The notes under the pieces are model-generated. The model did no database searches. It saw nothing but the letters and a program-made list of their open reading frames with translations, and was not told the origin of the DNA. A stretch of 64,000 nucleotides of DNA from positions 23,874-87,873 of the forward strand of contig NZ_AXAZ01000031.1 in NCBI RefSeq assembly GCF_000473065.1, given 5' to 3'. The translations under genes and the position numbers were made by a program. Shown one piece after another: positions 55,036 through 63,589 of the stretch. This DNA is from Bradyrhizobium sp. WSM1743 (GTDB lineage Bacteria > Pseudomonadota > Alphaproteobacteria > Rhizobiales > Xanthobacteraceae). Each line of letters begins with the position of its first letter. Within the stretch, counting starts at the first letter, position 1.

Positions 55036-55266
55036 TCAGAGCGGAACGAACAGCAGCAGCAGCGCGATCAGCAGCGAGAAGATGCCGAGCGCTTCGGTCA
55101 CGGCGAAGCCGAAGATCAGGTTGCCGAACTGACCCTGAGCGGCCGACGGGTTGCGCACGGCTGCGGCGAGGTAGTTGCCGAAGATCACGCCCACGCCGAC
55201 GCCCGCACCGCCCATGCCGATGCACGCGATGCCCGCGCCAATAAGTTTTGCTGCTGCCGGATCCAT
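55036..55266 (-). CDS. atpE: ATP synthase F0 subunit c
   Basis: This 76-residue proteolipid forms the rotor ring. It has two transmembrane helices joined by a polar loop (RNPSAAQGQ), and the proton-carrying carboxylate is Glu58 in FGFAVTEALGIFSLL. An AAGGAGTC sequence precedes its ATG. It lies between atpB and the b' gene. Confidence 0.97.
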   Translation of the reverse strand: MDPAAAKLIGAGIACIGMGGAGVGVGVIFGNYLAAAVRNPSAAQGQFGNLIFGFAVTEALGIFSLLIALLLLFVPL

Positions 55267-55319
55267 TTTAGACTCCTTGGAAGAAAGATTGCGTTGTGGG
55301 TGGAAATTCCCCGGACCGC

Positions 55320-56069
55320 TCAGTGTCCCGGATGAATGGCGTCGTTGAGGTAGATGCAGGTCAGGATCGCGAACACATAGGCCTGCAGGAACGCGACCAG
55401 GATCTCGAGCGAGGTCAGCGCGACCGTGAGTGCCAGCGGCAGCACGCCGCCGACCCAGCCGATGGCGCCGAGCGAGAAACCGAGCATGGCGACGAAGCCT
55501 GCGAACACCTTCAGCGCGATGTGGCCGGCCAGCATGTTGGCGAAGAGACGGACGCTGTGGGAGACCGGCCGCAGGAAGAACGACAGGACCTCGATGAACA
55601 TGACCAGCGGCAGGATGTAGCCGGGGACGCCGTGGGGAACGAAGATCTTGAAGAATTTCAGGCCGTTCTTGGCGACGCCGTAGATCAGGACGGTGAAGAA
55701 GACCAGCAGCGCGAGCGCCGCGGTGACGATCAGATGGCTCGACACCGTGAAGGTGTAGGGGATGATGCCGACCAGGTTCGAGACGCAGATGAACATGAAC
55801 AGCGAGAAGATCAGCGGGAAGAACTTCATGCCTTCCGCGCCGGCCGTCGAACGGATGGTCGAGGCGACGAACTCGTAGGAGATTTCAGCGACCGACTGCA
55901 GGCGCCCGGGAATCAGCTGCGTGCCGCTGGCAAGCATCAGGATCGAGATGATCGCCACCGCCACCAGCATGTAGAGCGACGAGTTGGTGAAGGCGATCGT
56001 GTGATTGCCGATATGGCCCAGGGTGAAGAGAGGCTCGATGTTGAACTGGTGGATCGGGTCGATTTTCAT
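55320..56069 (-). CDS. atpB: ATP synthase F0 subunit a
   Basis: This 249-residue membrane subunit provides the proton half-channels. The essential arginine lies in RPVSHSVRLFANMLAGH. Five to six transmembrane helices follow the N-terminus MKIDPIHQFNIEPLF. The ATG at 56069 is chosen because it gives this standard N-terminus; the frame is open ten codons upstream. Confidence 0.97.
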   Translation of the reverse strand: MKIDPIHQFNIEPLFTLGHIGNHTIAFTNSSLYMLVAVAIISILMLASGTQLIPGRLQSVAEISYEFVASTIRSTAGAEGMKFFPLIFSLFMFICVSNLVGIIPYTFTVSSHLIVTAALALLVFFTVLIYGVAKNGLKFFKIFVPHGVPGYILPLVMFIEVLSFFLRPVSHSVRLFANMLAGHIALKVFAGFVAMLGFSLGAIGWVGGVLPLALTVALTSLEILVAFLQAYVFAILTCIYLNDAIHPGH

Positions 56070-56181
56070 CAGCGCGGCATCTCTTGGTCTGCCGGGCAAT
56101 GCCGGCGGGTCTCGGTCTGCCGGCCGGGCCGGCCCGTACCGGCGAGGCCGGCACGATCATTCCTCTCCTGGTGGGACCAGC

Positions 56182-56556
56182 TTACGAACCACCGCGCCTG
56201 TTTTGACCCGCGCCCGCCGACCTCACCACATTCACCACGCCGGCGACGAAGCCCAGCAGCGTGAACACGATGAACCCGAAAGGCGACGTCGACAGCAAGC
56301 GGTCGAACCCCCAGCCAATCCCCGCTCCGACAATGACGCCGGCGATCAACTCCGAGGATAACCGGAAACCAAGCGCCATCGCCGAGGCTCTGGCCGCTCT
56401 GTCTCCCTCGTCACCTGCGGGTTGCTCGGTCCTGGTCCGGCGGTCGCGAATTTCGGACAACCGCTGATCAAGACTTCCGAGCCGTTCGGAAAGCGCAGCT
56501 TCCTCGGGCGATCTATCGCGATCTCCATTCTCGCCGTGCTCCGTGCCCTGTGTCAT
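56182..56556 (-). CDS. atpI: ATP synthase accessory protein AtpI/AtpZ type
   Basis: This 124-residue protein has a charged N-terminal region (about 65 residues) and two transmembrane helices (LIAGVIVGAGIGWGFDRLL and GFIVFTLLGFVAGVVNVV). It is the first gene of the F0 operon and belongs to the AtpI/AtpZ family, which assists assembly of the c-ring or Mg2+ uptake for the synthase. The ribosome binding site in front of the ATG is weak, so the start may lie slightly downstream. Confidence 0.92.
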   Translation of the reverse strand: MTQGTEHGENGDRDRSPEEAALSERLGSLDQRLSEIRDRRTRTEQPAGDEGDRAARASAMALGFRLSSELIAGVIVGAGIGWGFDRLLSTSPFGFIVFTLLGFVAGVVNVVRSAGAGQNRRGGS

Positions 56557-56914
56557 GCAACGAAGACCCGAAACGCCGCGGCTGAATGGAAATTACGCCC
56601 GCCACCCTCAAAAGCCGCGCGGACCATACTGATGGCCCATAATCAAGTCAAGCCAAGTCACGATTGCGTCGCTTTCGGTTATGTATTTGATTTGTCTTGC
56701 GATATTGGCGCGCGCGGCAGCGCTGCGCACAGCGTGACGCCGCACCGCAGCAGGTCTGCTCACGATCGGCGGATGCAGCTGTCCTTTCGCCGCATAGCCG
56801 GGATCAAAGAAGCCATCGCGTTCGTTGATTTCAGGAGCGGGTTTTTGGCGGCGGATTGCCCGTTGGGGTGTAGAATTGCACAGAGGCCGCAGCAGCGCCG
56901 TGGCGGAGACAGCG
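56557..56914. other. Divergent promoter region of the atp operon
   Basis: A stretch of 358 bases without a gene. On the minus strand, TTGACT (56651-56646) and TATGGT (56628-56623) are spaced 17 bases apart and lie about 70 bases before atpI, so this is the probable operon promoter. A stretch to 56760 is AT-richer than the surroundings. Confidence 0.6.
56623..56651 (-). promoter_or_regulatory. Probable promoter of atpI-B-E-F'-F
   Basis: A -35 TTGACT and -10 TATGGT on the minus strand, with a 17-base spacer, about 70 bases upstream of the atpI start codon. Confidence 0.6.
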
Positions 56915-57430
56915 ATGAGACCAGCGACGTCATCCACAGCATCATGGCTAGCGGCGGCTGCCGCGGTGATGGTCGTCAGCGGCGGCCTCGTGGCTGCGCA
57001 ATCGGCGCCCGACGGCGAAAATGGTCGCTACAGCATGACGCCCATCCCCGAGGGCGTGCTGCGGCTCGACACGCGCACCGGCACGGTATCGACCTGCACC
57101 AAGAACGGCGCTGGCTGGGCCTGCTACGCGGTGCCTGACGAGCGCACCGCACTCGACGCCGAGATCGGTCGGCTCCAGGCCGAGGTCGAGAGGCTGAAGG
57201 GACAGCTCGCGGCGGGGCCGACGGTGTCGGGCAAGATCGACGAGGCGCTGCCGAAATCCGACCCGCTGAAGAAAGCCGAACCCAAGGTGGCCGAGGGCGA
57301 GCGCAAGATCGAGATCCCGCTGCCGAGCGACCAGGACGTCGATCGCGTGATGTCGTTCCTGGAGAAGGCCTGGCGGCGGCTGATCGAGATGGCCAACCGC
57401 GTGCAGAAGGACGTGTCGGGGAAGATTTGA
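56915..57430 (+). CDS. Exported hypothetical protein with coiled coil
   Basis: This 171-residue protein has a signal peptide (STASWLAAAAAVMVVSGGLVAAQ), a short domain with a cysteine pair (TVSTCTKNGAGWACYAVPDE) and a coiled coil (ALDAEIGRLQAEVERLKGQL). A basic C-terminal amphipathic part (EKAWRRLIEMANRVQKD) follows. The ATG at 56915 follows GGAGACAG. The family is not recognised. It is divergent from atpI. Confidence 0.75.
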   Translation: MRPATSSTASWLAAAAAVMVVSGGLVAAQSAPDGENGRYSMTPIPEGVLRLDTRTGTVSTCTKNGAGWACYAVPDERTALDAEIGRLQAEVERLKGQLAAGPTVSGKIDEALPKSDPLKKAEPKVAEGERKIEIPLPSDQDVDRVMSFLEKAWRRLIEMANRVQKDVSGKI

Positions 57431-57471
57431 CGCGTGACGAGCTGCCGGCCTCCGGAGTTGAGGGATTTTTG

Positions 57472-57945
57472 ATGACATCAGCCAAATCCGTCACACGCTC
57501 GGCAGCATCGTCCGTGCAAGTCACCACCATCTCATCGTCACTGCTGACCGTGCAGACATCGGGCCGCGGCTTCACCGATCTCACCAGCGACGCCGCGAAA
57601 TTTATCGCCGAGGCGCACGCGCGCGAGGGCGCGCTGACACTGTTCATCCGCCACACCTCGGCCTCGTTGACGATCCAGGAGAATGCCGATCCCTCCGTGC
57701 TGGTCGATCTCACCACGGCGCTGTCACGGCTCGCACCGGAGAACGCTGGATGGACCCATGAGACCGAGGGACCTGACGACATGCCGGCGCACATCAAGAC
57801 CATGCTGACGCAGACTTCGCTCCAGGTCCCGGTCCTGAACGGCAAGCTGGCGCTCGGCACCTGGCAGGCGATCTATCTCATCGAGCATCGCAGCCGCCCG
57901 CACCGCCGCGAGGTCGTGCTGCAGTTCATCGGCAGCGACCAATAA
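57472..57945 (+). CDS. yjbQ: YjbQ/UPF0047-family protein (secondary thiamine-phosphate synthase type)
   Basis: This 157-residue protein carries the UPF0047 signature (FIRHTSASLTIQENADPSVL) and the later block WTHETEGPDDMPAHIKTML and LGTWQAIYLIEHR. The family has weak thiamine-phosphate synthase activity in vitro and its real role is open. The ATG at 57472 is chosen, preceded by GAGGG; a longer frame to 57427 overlaps the upstream gene's end. A terminator separates it from the convergent MFS gene. Confidence 0.9.
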   Translation: MTSAKSVTRSAASSVQVTTISSSLLTVQTSGRGFTDLTSDAAKFIAEAHAREGALTLFIRHTSASLTIQENADPSVLVDLTTALSRLAPENAGWTHETEGPDDMPAHIKTMLTQTSLQVPVLNGKLALGTWQAIYLIEHRSRPHRREVVLQFIGSDQ

Positions 57946-57958
57946 GCGCTCAAAACAA

Positions 57959-57985
57959 AACCGGCCGCGGAGACCGCGGCCGGTT
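57959..57985. terminator. Hairpin terminator between yjbQ and the MFS transporter gene
   Basis: AACCGGCCGCGG and its exact reverse complement with an AGA loop. AAAACAAAA on the left gives a U-rich tail for the minus-strand gene; TTCGTGTTG on the right is weaker for the plus strand. Confidence 0.75.
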
Positions 57986-58009
57986 CGTGTTGTCGATCGC
58001 TGCTTTCGA

Positions 58010-59674
58010 TCAGGTCGCCTTGATGTCGACGTCCTTGGTCTCCGGCAGGAACAGGAAGCCGATCACGACGGTGATCGCCGCGAAGATGATCGGGTACCAG
58101 AGGCCGGCATAGATGTCGCCGGTCGAGGCCACGATGGCGAAGGCGGTGGCGGGCAGGAGGCCGCCGAACCAGCCGTTGCCGATGTGGTAGGGCAGCGACA
58201 TCGAGGTGTAGCGGATGCGGGTCGGGAACAGTTCGACCAGCATCGCGGCGATCGGGCCGTACACCATGGTGACGTAGACCACGAGGACGAACAGCAGGCC
58301 GATGATCGCCGCCACCTGCGGGCGGAAGATGTCGAACGGATGCGCCATCTTCACGATCCCGGCGTCGCCCGCCTTCGGATAGCCGGCCGCCTGCACCGCA
58401 GCGAGAACCGCCGGGTTGCTGTCCTTGGCGTTGGTGTAGGGCACGTCCTTGCCGTTGACCACGACCTTCACGCCTGACCCGGCGGCGCCGTAGCTCGTCG
58501 AGTACTTGACGGACGATTGCGACAGGAAGGCGCGTGCGGTGTCGCAAGGCGCGCTGAAGACACGGGTGCCGACCGGGTTGAACAGGTCGCCGCAGCCTTT
58601 GGGATCGGCCACCACCTCGACCTTGGTCTGCTCGATGGCCTGCTCCAGCGCCGGGTTGGCGTTGGTGGTGATCATCTTGAAGATCGGGAAGAAGGTCAGT
58701 GCCGCGATCAGGCAGCCGCCGAGGATGATCGGCTTGCGGCCGATTTTGTCGGACAGCATGCCGAACACGATGAAGAAGCCGGTGCCCAGCAGCAGCGACC
58801 AGGCGATCAGCAGGTTGGCGGTATAGCCGTCGACCTTCAGGATCGATTGCAGGAAGAACAGCGCGTAGAACTGGCCGGTGTACCAGACCACGCCCTGGCC
58901 CATCACGCCGCCGAGCAGGGCGAGCAGCACGAGCTTGCCGTTCTGCCAGTTGCCGAAGGCCTCCGTCAGCGGCGCCTTCGAGCCCTTCCCCTCTTCCTTC
59001 ATCTTCTGGAAGATCGGCGATTCATTGAGGCGAAGCCGGATCCAGACCGAGATGCCGAGCAGCAGCACCGACACCAGGAACGGGATGCGCCAGCCCCAGG
59101 CCGCGAAGTCGGCTTCGCCGGTCGCGGTGCGGGTGAACAGGATCACCAGCAGTGACAGGAACAGGCCGAGCGTCGCCGTGGTCTGGATGAAGGAGGTGTA
59201 GTAGCCGCGCTTGCCGTGCGGCGCGTGCTCCGCGACATAGGTCGCCGCACCGCCATACTCGCCGCCGAGCGCAAGGCCCTGGGCGAGGCGCAGCGCGATC
59301 AGGATGATCGGGGCTGCGATGCCGATCGTCGCCGCGTTGGGCAGCAGGCCGACGATGAAGGTCGACAGACCCATGATCAGGATGGTGACGAGGAAGGTGT
59401 ATTTGCGGCCGACGATGTCGCCGATGCGGCCGAACACGATCGCGCCGAACGGGCGCACCAGGAAGCCCGCGGCAAAGGCCAGCAGCGCGAAGATGTCGCG
59501 GGTTGCCGGCGGATAGGCCGAGAAGAACTGCGCCCCGATGATGCCGGCCAGCGAGCCGTAGAGATAGAAGTCGTACCACTCGAAGACGGTACCGAGCGAG
59601 GAGGCGAGAATGACGAACCGTTCGTCCTTCGTCATCCCTCCCGCGCCTGCTTGAGATACAGCCATTGTCGACAT
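58010..59674 (-). CDS. MFS transporter, metabolite:H+ symporter (MHS) type
   Basis: This 554-residue transporter has twelve transmembrane helices and MHS-family motifs: SSLGTVFEWYDFYLYGSLA at helix 1, GRIGDIVGRKYTF (the MFS loop 2-3 signature) and RLAQGLALGGEYGGAATYVAEH. The family includes alpha-ketoglutarate, proline/betaine and shikimate permeases. An extra loop of about 110 residues interrupts the second half, between KMITTNANPALEQ and IFRPQVAAI, and contains two cysteines (GCGDLF, SAPCDTA). The ATG at 59674 follows GGGGAG. Substrate unknown. Confidence 0.92.
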   Translation of the reverse strand: MSTMAVSQAGAGGMTKDERFVILASSLGTVFEWYDFYLYGSLAGIIGAQFFSAYPPATRDIFALLAFAAGFLVRPFGAIVFGRIGDIVGRKYTFLVTILIMGLSTFIVGLLPNAATIGIAAPIILIALRLAQGLALGGEYGGAATYVAEHAPHGKRGYYTSFIQTTATLGLFLSLLVILFTRTATGEADFAAWGWRIPFLVSVLLLGISVWIRLRLNESPIFQKMKEEGKGSKAPLTEAFGNWQNGKLVLLALLGGVMGQGVVWYTGQFYALFFLQSILKVDGYTANLLIAWSLLLGTGFFIVFGMLSDKIGRKPIILGGCLIAALTFFPIFKMITTNANPALEQAIEQTKVEVVADPKGCGDLFNPVGTRVFSAPCDTARAFLSQSSVKYSTSYGAAGSGVKVVVNGKDVPYTNAKDSNPAVLAAVQAAGYPKAGDAGIVKMAHPFDIFRPQVAAIIGLLFVLVVYVTMVYGPIAAMLVELFPTRIRYTSMSLPYHIGNGWFGGLLPATAFAIVASTGDIYAGLWYPIIFAAITVVIGFLFLPETKDVDIKAT

Positions 59675-59979
59675 GTTGAGTCGCTCCCCAAAAATACGTT
59701 CCCTCGTGCCCCAGACGTCCGGACGTGCCGGATCAACCCAGGCCTTGCCTGCAAGGTAACATCGGCGTGAAACCCGTCCCAATACGACTTTCGGCCTTGC
59801 GCACTGACGCGCGGCTGACAGTGCGGTATCGGGCGCTGCCGCGCCGCCCCAGGGATTTCCGGATTAACCCCTTTGCTGCAAAGGGATAATGTGCACTTGC
59901 ATGCCACAGCCGCTCGGGGAAGAATTGACGCATCCCGGGATCTGTTCGCCGGCCCGGCGCGAACGACAGCAAGAGAACG

Positions 59980-60651
59980 ATGAACGCTCCCTCGACCCAT
60001 CTCGTCATCGCCGATGACCATCCCCTGTTCCGCGACGCGCTGCGACAGGCGGTGGCGGGCGTTCTCCCGTCGGCCAGGATCGACGAGGCCGGATCCTTCG
60101 AGGACCTGACCAAGCTCTTGGAACAGACCTCCGAGGTCGACCTGATCCTGCTCGACCTCTCGATGCCCGGGATCTCCGGCTTTTCCGGCCTGATCTATCT
60201 GCGCGCGCAATATCCGGCGATTCCGGTCGTGATCGTCTCGGCCTCCGACGACAGCGCCACCATCCGCCGCTCGCTCGATTTCGGTGCGTCCGGCTTCATC
60301 CCCAAGCGGTTCGGGGTCGAGACCTTGCGCGACGCGATCCTCAAGGTGATGGAAGGCGACGTCTGGGTTCCCGCCGACACCGATCTGTCGGCCGCGGCGG
60401 ACCCCGACATGACGCGCCTGCGCGACCGCCTGGTGACGCTGACGCCGCAGCAGGTCCGGGTCCTGATGATGCTGTCGGAAGGCCTGCTCAACAAGCAGAT
60501 CGCCTACGAGCTCGGCGTCTCCGAGGCCACCATCAAGGCCCATGTCTCGGCGATCCTGCAGAAGCTCGGCGTCGAGAGCCGGACGCAGGCGGTGATTGCC
60601 GCCGCCAAGATCGCCGGCGGCCAGTGGAGGCAGGGCACGCCGACGGGCTGA
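59980..60651 (+). CDS. Orphan response regulator, LuxR/NarL family
   Basis: This 223-residue regulator has a receiver domain (LVIADDHPLFRDALRQAV; phospho-acceptor in LILLDLSMPGISG; lysine in FIPKRFG) and a LuxR helix-turn-helix (LTPQQVRVLMMLSEGLLNKQ, then ATIKAHVSAILQKL). No histidine kinase gene is adjacent. It is divergent from the MHS transporter, which may be a target. It is the last clearly core gene before the accessory region. Confidence 0.92.
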   Translation: MNAPSTHLVIADDHPLFRDALRQAVAGVLPSARIDEAGSFEDLTKLLEQTSEVDLILLDLSMPGISGFSGLIYLRAQYPAIPVVIVSASDDSATIRRSLDFGASGFIPKRFGVETLRDAILKVMEGDVWVPADTDLSAAADPDMTRLRDRLVTLTPQQVRVLMMLSEGLLNKQIAYELGVSEATIKAHVSAILQKLGVESRTQAVIAAAKIAGGQWRQGTPTG

Positions 60652-60654
60652 GGC

Positions 60655-60829
60655 GTTTGCTCGCTAAATCGCGGATATCCGGTCTTGAGGGCGAAGCGGA
60701 ATCATTCGGCTCGTTCAGGCTTCGCCGGGTTTTGACCCTTAACGGAAATCGGGCGTCGCCTGATCGGAGTCACAAAATCCCGCTCAATGTGGTTTGCGAC
60801 AAGGTGCGTGGTTTGCTCCCTAAATCGCG
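60655..60829. repeat. Pair of 19-base direct repeats
   Basis: GTTTGCTCGCTAAATCGCG at 60655-60673 recurs at 60811-60829 with one difference (CC for CG), 156 bases apart. The intervening sequence has no gene. Such pairs can mark a past insertion or deletion or a binding-site pair. Confidence 0.5.
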
Positions 60830-60904
60830 CGGGCCGTTCGCCACATGGGGTCAAGCTGAAGAACCCGGTGTCGCCTTCGAAGGATGTGCAGAGGACTCAG
60901 TCGT

Positions 60905-61114
60905 TCAGAGATGAGCACGCGGCAATAGCCATCCCATGATCTTCTGATACGGATCGCGACGACTGCGGACGAATGCGTTCTCGTTCTGCTGAGCGGCGGT
61001 CCTGGCGAATTCAGAAATCCCCTCCACAGACTCCCGTTTATCCTTCGGAAGCTTCGCCCATTGGCGAATGATCTTCCGGCGGGCTTCGCGTTGCTTTTCC
61101 CTTACGTCAGGCAT
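60905..61114 (-). CDS. Small hypothetical protein
   Basis: This 69-residue basic, helical protein (begins MPDVREKQREARRKIIRQWA) has a well-placed ribosome binding site, GGAG seven bases before the ATG. It has no membrane segment or motif that I recognise. It opens the accessory region after the orphan response regulator. Confidence 0.6.
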   Translation of the reverse strand: MPDVREKQREARRKIIRQWAKLPKDKRESVEGISEFARTAAQQNENAFVRSRRDPYQKIMGWLLPRAHL

Positions 61115-61408
61115 CGGGACGCTCCTTGAAGAGGATTATTCCGGTAGACCTAGTTTTGCTTGGGCTCACTGGAACTTCAACGTCCAATCAAGAACCCTTA
61201 GCCCTCTTACAAGAACAATTTTGGTTCCTTCTCAAAGGCCGTATCCTGCGCAGGCTAAACCTGAACCAACCGATGATTAGGTGCCCAAACCAAGATTGGT
61301 ACAGCTTGGTACACCCCAACTTGGTGTCCGCCTATACACGGGAGCGAGTCTCATATTGGCTTTGCAGGCCCGCCGCCCTAGAATTGCGGCGATCGCAGGA
61401 CGGGCGAA
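61115..61408. other. Low-GC intergenic region
   Basis: About 294 bases without a convincing gene and clearly lower GC than the core. It contains a tandem TTGGTACA-gc-TTGGTACA at 61296-61313, about 96 bases before the next start codon, of unknown meaning. Confidence 0.4.
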
Positions 61409-61831
61409 ATGCAGTATGTTTGCGACGCGCCGAAGGGCAAAACGTGGTTCCGTATCGAGACGGAAGGTGAAGCGGTGCATGAGTCGCGCCTGATGGGCCA
61501 CACAGTTGAGAAATATTTCCGCCGCGAGCGGGAGAAGGCAGTCCAGTCCTGGCGTCCGGAGCGGCCCAACGCGATCGAGCGCGACATCGGCCTCGAGGCC
61601 CATGTACAGCGAGAGATGCCGCTTTTCCTCACGCTGCGCGACAGGGAGGGCAATGCACTGACTACAGCGATGCTGCCACCGGGCGGCAAGGACCGCACCG
61701 GGTTCCGGATCATCATCGTTGCCGCATCCAATGCTGATCCTTATCCTCAGCAGGACGCGGCCATCGCTGCACTGGGAGCGCATTTCGGTCTCACACTCGA
61801 TCGCAACCGCTGCTTCCCCTACGGCCGCTAA
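61409..61831 (+). CDS. Hypothetical protein
   Basis: This 140-residue soluble protein begins MQYVCDAPKGKTWFRIETEG and contains HTVEKYFRREREKAVQSW and a central MLPPGGKDRTGFRI. AGGACGGGCGAA precedes the start. Composition is normal for a coding gene of this genome. I recall similar proteins from Bradyrhizobium of unknown function, but cannot confirm a family. Confidence 0.7.
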   Translation: MQYVCDAPKGKTWFRIETEGEAVHESRLMGHTVEKYFRREREKAVQSWRPERPNAIERDIGLEAHVQREMPLFLTLRDREGNALTTAMLPPGGKDRTGFRIIIVAASNADPYPQQDAAIAALGAHFGLTLDRNRCFPYGR

Positions 61832-61929
61832 GGAATGACAAGTATCGCCGCTTGATTGGAGCGATGTCGGCTCATGGCCCAAGCCGCCCAAAATGGATGG
61901 GCAGTGCATGTCTGCTCTGCCCACCAGGT

Positions 61930-62200
61930 TCAGACGTCGACTTGTTCTGCTTTTGCGACCGCGTCGTCTACCTCAATTCCCAGATATCGAACAGTGCTCT
62001 CGATGGTGTGCCCCAGAAGCAGTTGCACGGCCCGCAAGTTGCCTGTGCGCCACGTTAGGTGAGGAATCCCGCTTGAGAGCATTTTGGTCGGCAATGCGTG
62101 CCCTGCCAGATGCAGTGATGGATCGTGACCGCTGGAGGACTCATGACGCACTGCGTCGTTCGTCGGACGCCGTGTTTCGCTGAGGTGTGCGTCGAATCGG
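61930..62200 (-). pseudogene. Decayed C-terminus of a tyrosine recombinase/integrase
   Basis: The minus strand ends with RTGNLRAVQLLLGHTIESTV followed by RYLGIEVDDAVAKAEQVDV and a stop (61930-62049). This is the C-terminal signature of phage-type integrases, with the LGH motif and the nucleophile tyrosine in STVRYLGIE. The usual lysine in GHTKIEST is missing. Upstream, DPSLHLAGHALPTKM resembles the DPSxYGTHSLRRTKA box with the catalytic arginine lost. Similarity fades by about 62200, just before the pcm-like gene. No start codon or N-terminal part is left. Confidence 0.7.
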
Positions 62201-62253
62201 CTCATTGCGCTCGAGCGGTCGACGTGAACCCATTGTGTTTCGGAGAGCGCACG

Positions 62254-62997
62254 ATGAAGGCCTTGCTGCTGCTCGTGTTTGCCATGGTTGTCGTGGCCCA
62301 GGAAGCGATCGCTCAGGACGCACCAAAGGACGCGCAATGCGTCCGCGAGCGCGTCGCCATGGTCGAAACCATCCGGGCATACGCCCGATCCGCCGCCAGT
62401 GCGTTGGGACAACAAGGCCTGTCGGAGAGTGTTCTTGAGGCCATGGAGCAAACGAAACGCCATCTTTTCATCCCCGGGCAACCTTGCTCCATCGCATACG
62501 CGGACAGACCGATGCCGATCGGTCTCGGGCAGACCATATCGCAGCCGTACATCGTGGCCTTGATGACCCAATTGGTCGAGGTCGCGCCCGATCACGTTGT
62601 GCTGGAAGTGGGGACGGGTTCGGGATATCAGGCCGCCGTCCTTGCGCACCTAGCGCGAAAGGTCTGCACCATCGAGATCATCCCGCAATTGGCCGAGACC
62701 GCCGCGAAAACATTAAGAGACCTCGCGTATGACAACGTGAGCGTCAAGCTTGGCGACGGATACGATGGCTGGCCCGAATGCGGTCCTTTTGACGCCATCG
62801 TCGTGACTGCCGCGCTCGGGCAGCCACCGCCGCCCCTGATTGAACAGCTTAAAGTAGGTGGCCGGCTCGTTATGCCGGTGGGACCCGGTTACACCACTCA
62901 GCAGCTCACGGTCGTCGAAAAAATCGCCCCCGACAAGACGACGACGCGCGCCGTCGCCCTCGTGCGCTTTGTCCCCTTTACGCGTTCACAAAACTAG
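62254..62997 (+). CDS. pcm: Secreted protein-L-isoaspartate O-methyltransferase
   Basis: This 247-residue protein has an N-terminal signal peptide (KALLLLVFAMVVVAQEAIAQ) and then a complete PCMT domain: GLGQTISQPYIVALMTQLVE, the SAM-binding LEVGTGSGYQAAVLA, and GDGYDGWPECGPFDAIVVTA. PCMT methylates isoaspartyl residues in damaged proteins using SAM. GGAGAG precedes the ATG at 62254. A signal peptide is unusual because SAM is cytoplasmic. The gene lies between an integrase remnant and an IS4-type transposase gene, so it may have been acquired horizontally. Confidence 0.87.
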   Translation: MKALLLLVFAMVVVAQEAIAQDAPKDAQCVRERVAMVETIRAYARSAASALGQQGLSESVLEAMEQTKRHLFIPGQPCSIAYADRPMPIGLGQTISQPYIVALMTQLVEVAPDHVVLEVGTGSGYQAAVLAHLARKVCTIEIIPQLAETAAKTLRDLAYDNVSVKLGDGYDGWPECGPFDAIVVTAALGQPPPPLIEQLKVGGRLVMPVGPGYTTQQLTVVEKIAPDKTTTRAVALVRFVPFTRSQN

Positions 62998-63589
62998 CTC
63001 GCAAACGTCCCGTTCTTGCTGAGCCGGAATTTGTCTCGGTGGCTGGTGCGAATGCACGTTTGGAGCGGCCGCAATTGGCCCATCAGCCAAGTGGAAGTCC
63101 GACGATAGCCGCTTTTGCGCCGCTGTTGGCAGGCAAGCGGACATCGCGCGCGTTGTTCAAGAGTCGATCTTTTGAGATGCGCCCTGGACACCCCAAATCC
63201 TTGGGGTGCCCGCCGGGCAAAACAGCAACGGCTGGGTCAATCAGTTTGCAGCAAAATATTCCGCTTTACCGAAATTCTGATTTGTCGTATATGTCCCCGA
63301 TCCTGATCCAGCGAAAAGGGGCGGTCGTACGTCGTCACGAACCGCGGATCGGGCTGCGGTGGACGCATGGCGCCGTCGCGGATGTGAGACGCAGGGCGGG
63401 GTGATGGATTGAGCCGAACCCCCGTGAGCGTTTCGCAAGCCGCGTTGTACGAACGGCGCTGCTGCGTACGGCAAAACCGTGTGGTCCTGGCCGTCGTTGC
63501 TACGGCCAAGTCTTGCGGAGGCGGCACTGGCGTCAACCGGCGCAGTGTCGGCGAATTCCGTGGGACGAGGGAGGCCAGAAGGAACTCGG
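62998..63589. other. Non-coding stretch in the accessory region
   Basis: About 590 bases with no frame that has credible codon use or a good start. Short frames on both strands overlap one another and are rich in Arg, Ser and Cys, typical of spurious ORFs. It leads into the structured element at 63590-63740. Confidence 0.45.

Noticed and set aside
61261..61340. Possible tRNA gene around the GGTACA/CCAACTTGGTG pattern
   Set aside because: No cloverleaf can be drawn with an acceptor stem and T arm in the right spacing.
62125..62253. N-terminal extension of the PCMT gene by 43 codons
   Set aside because: It overlaps the integrase remnant and lies before a clear ribosome binding site and signal peptide.
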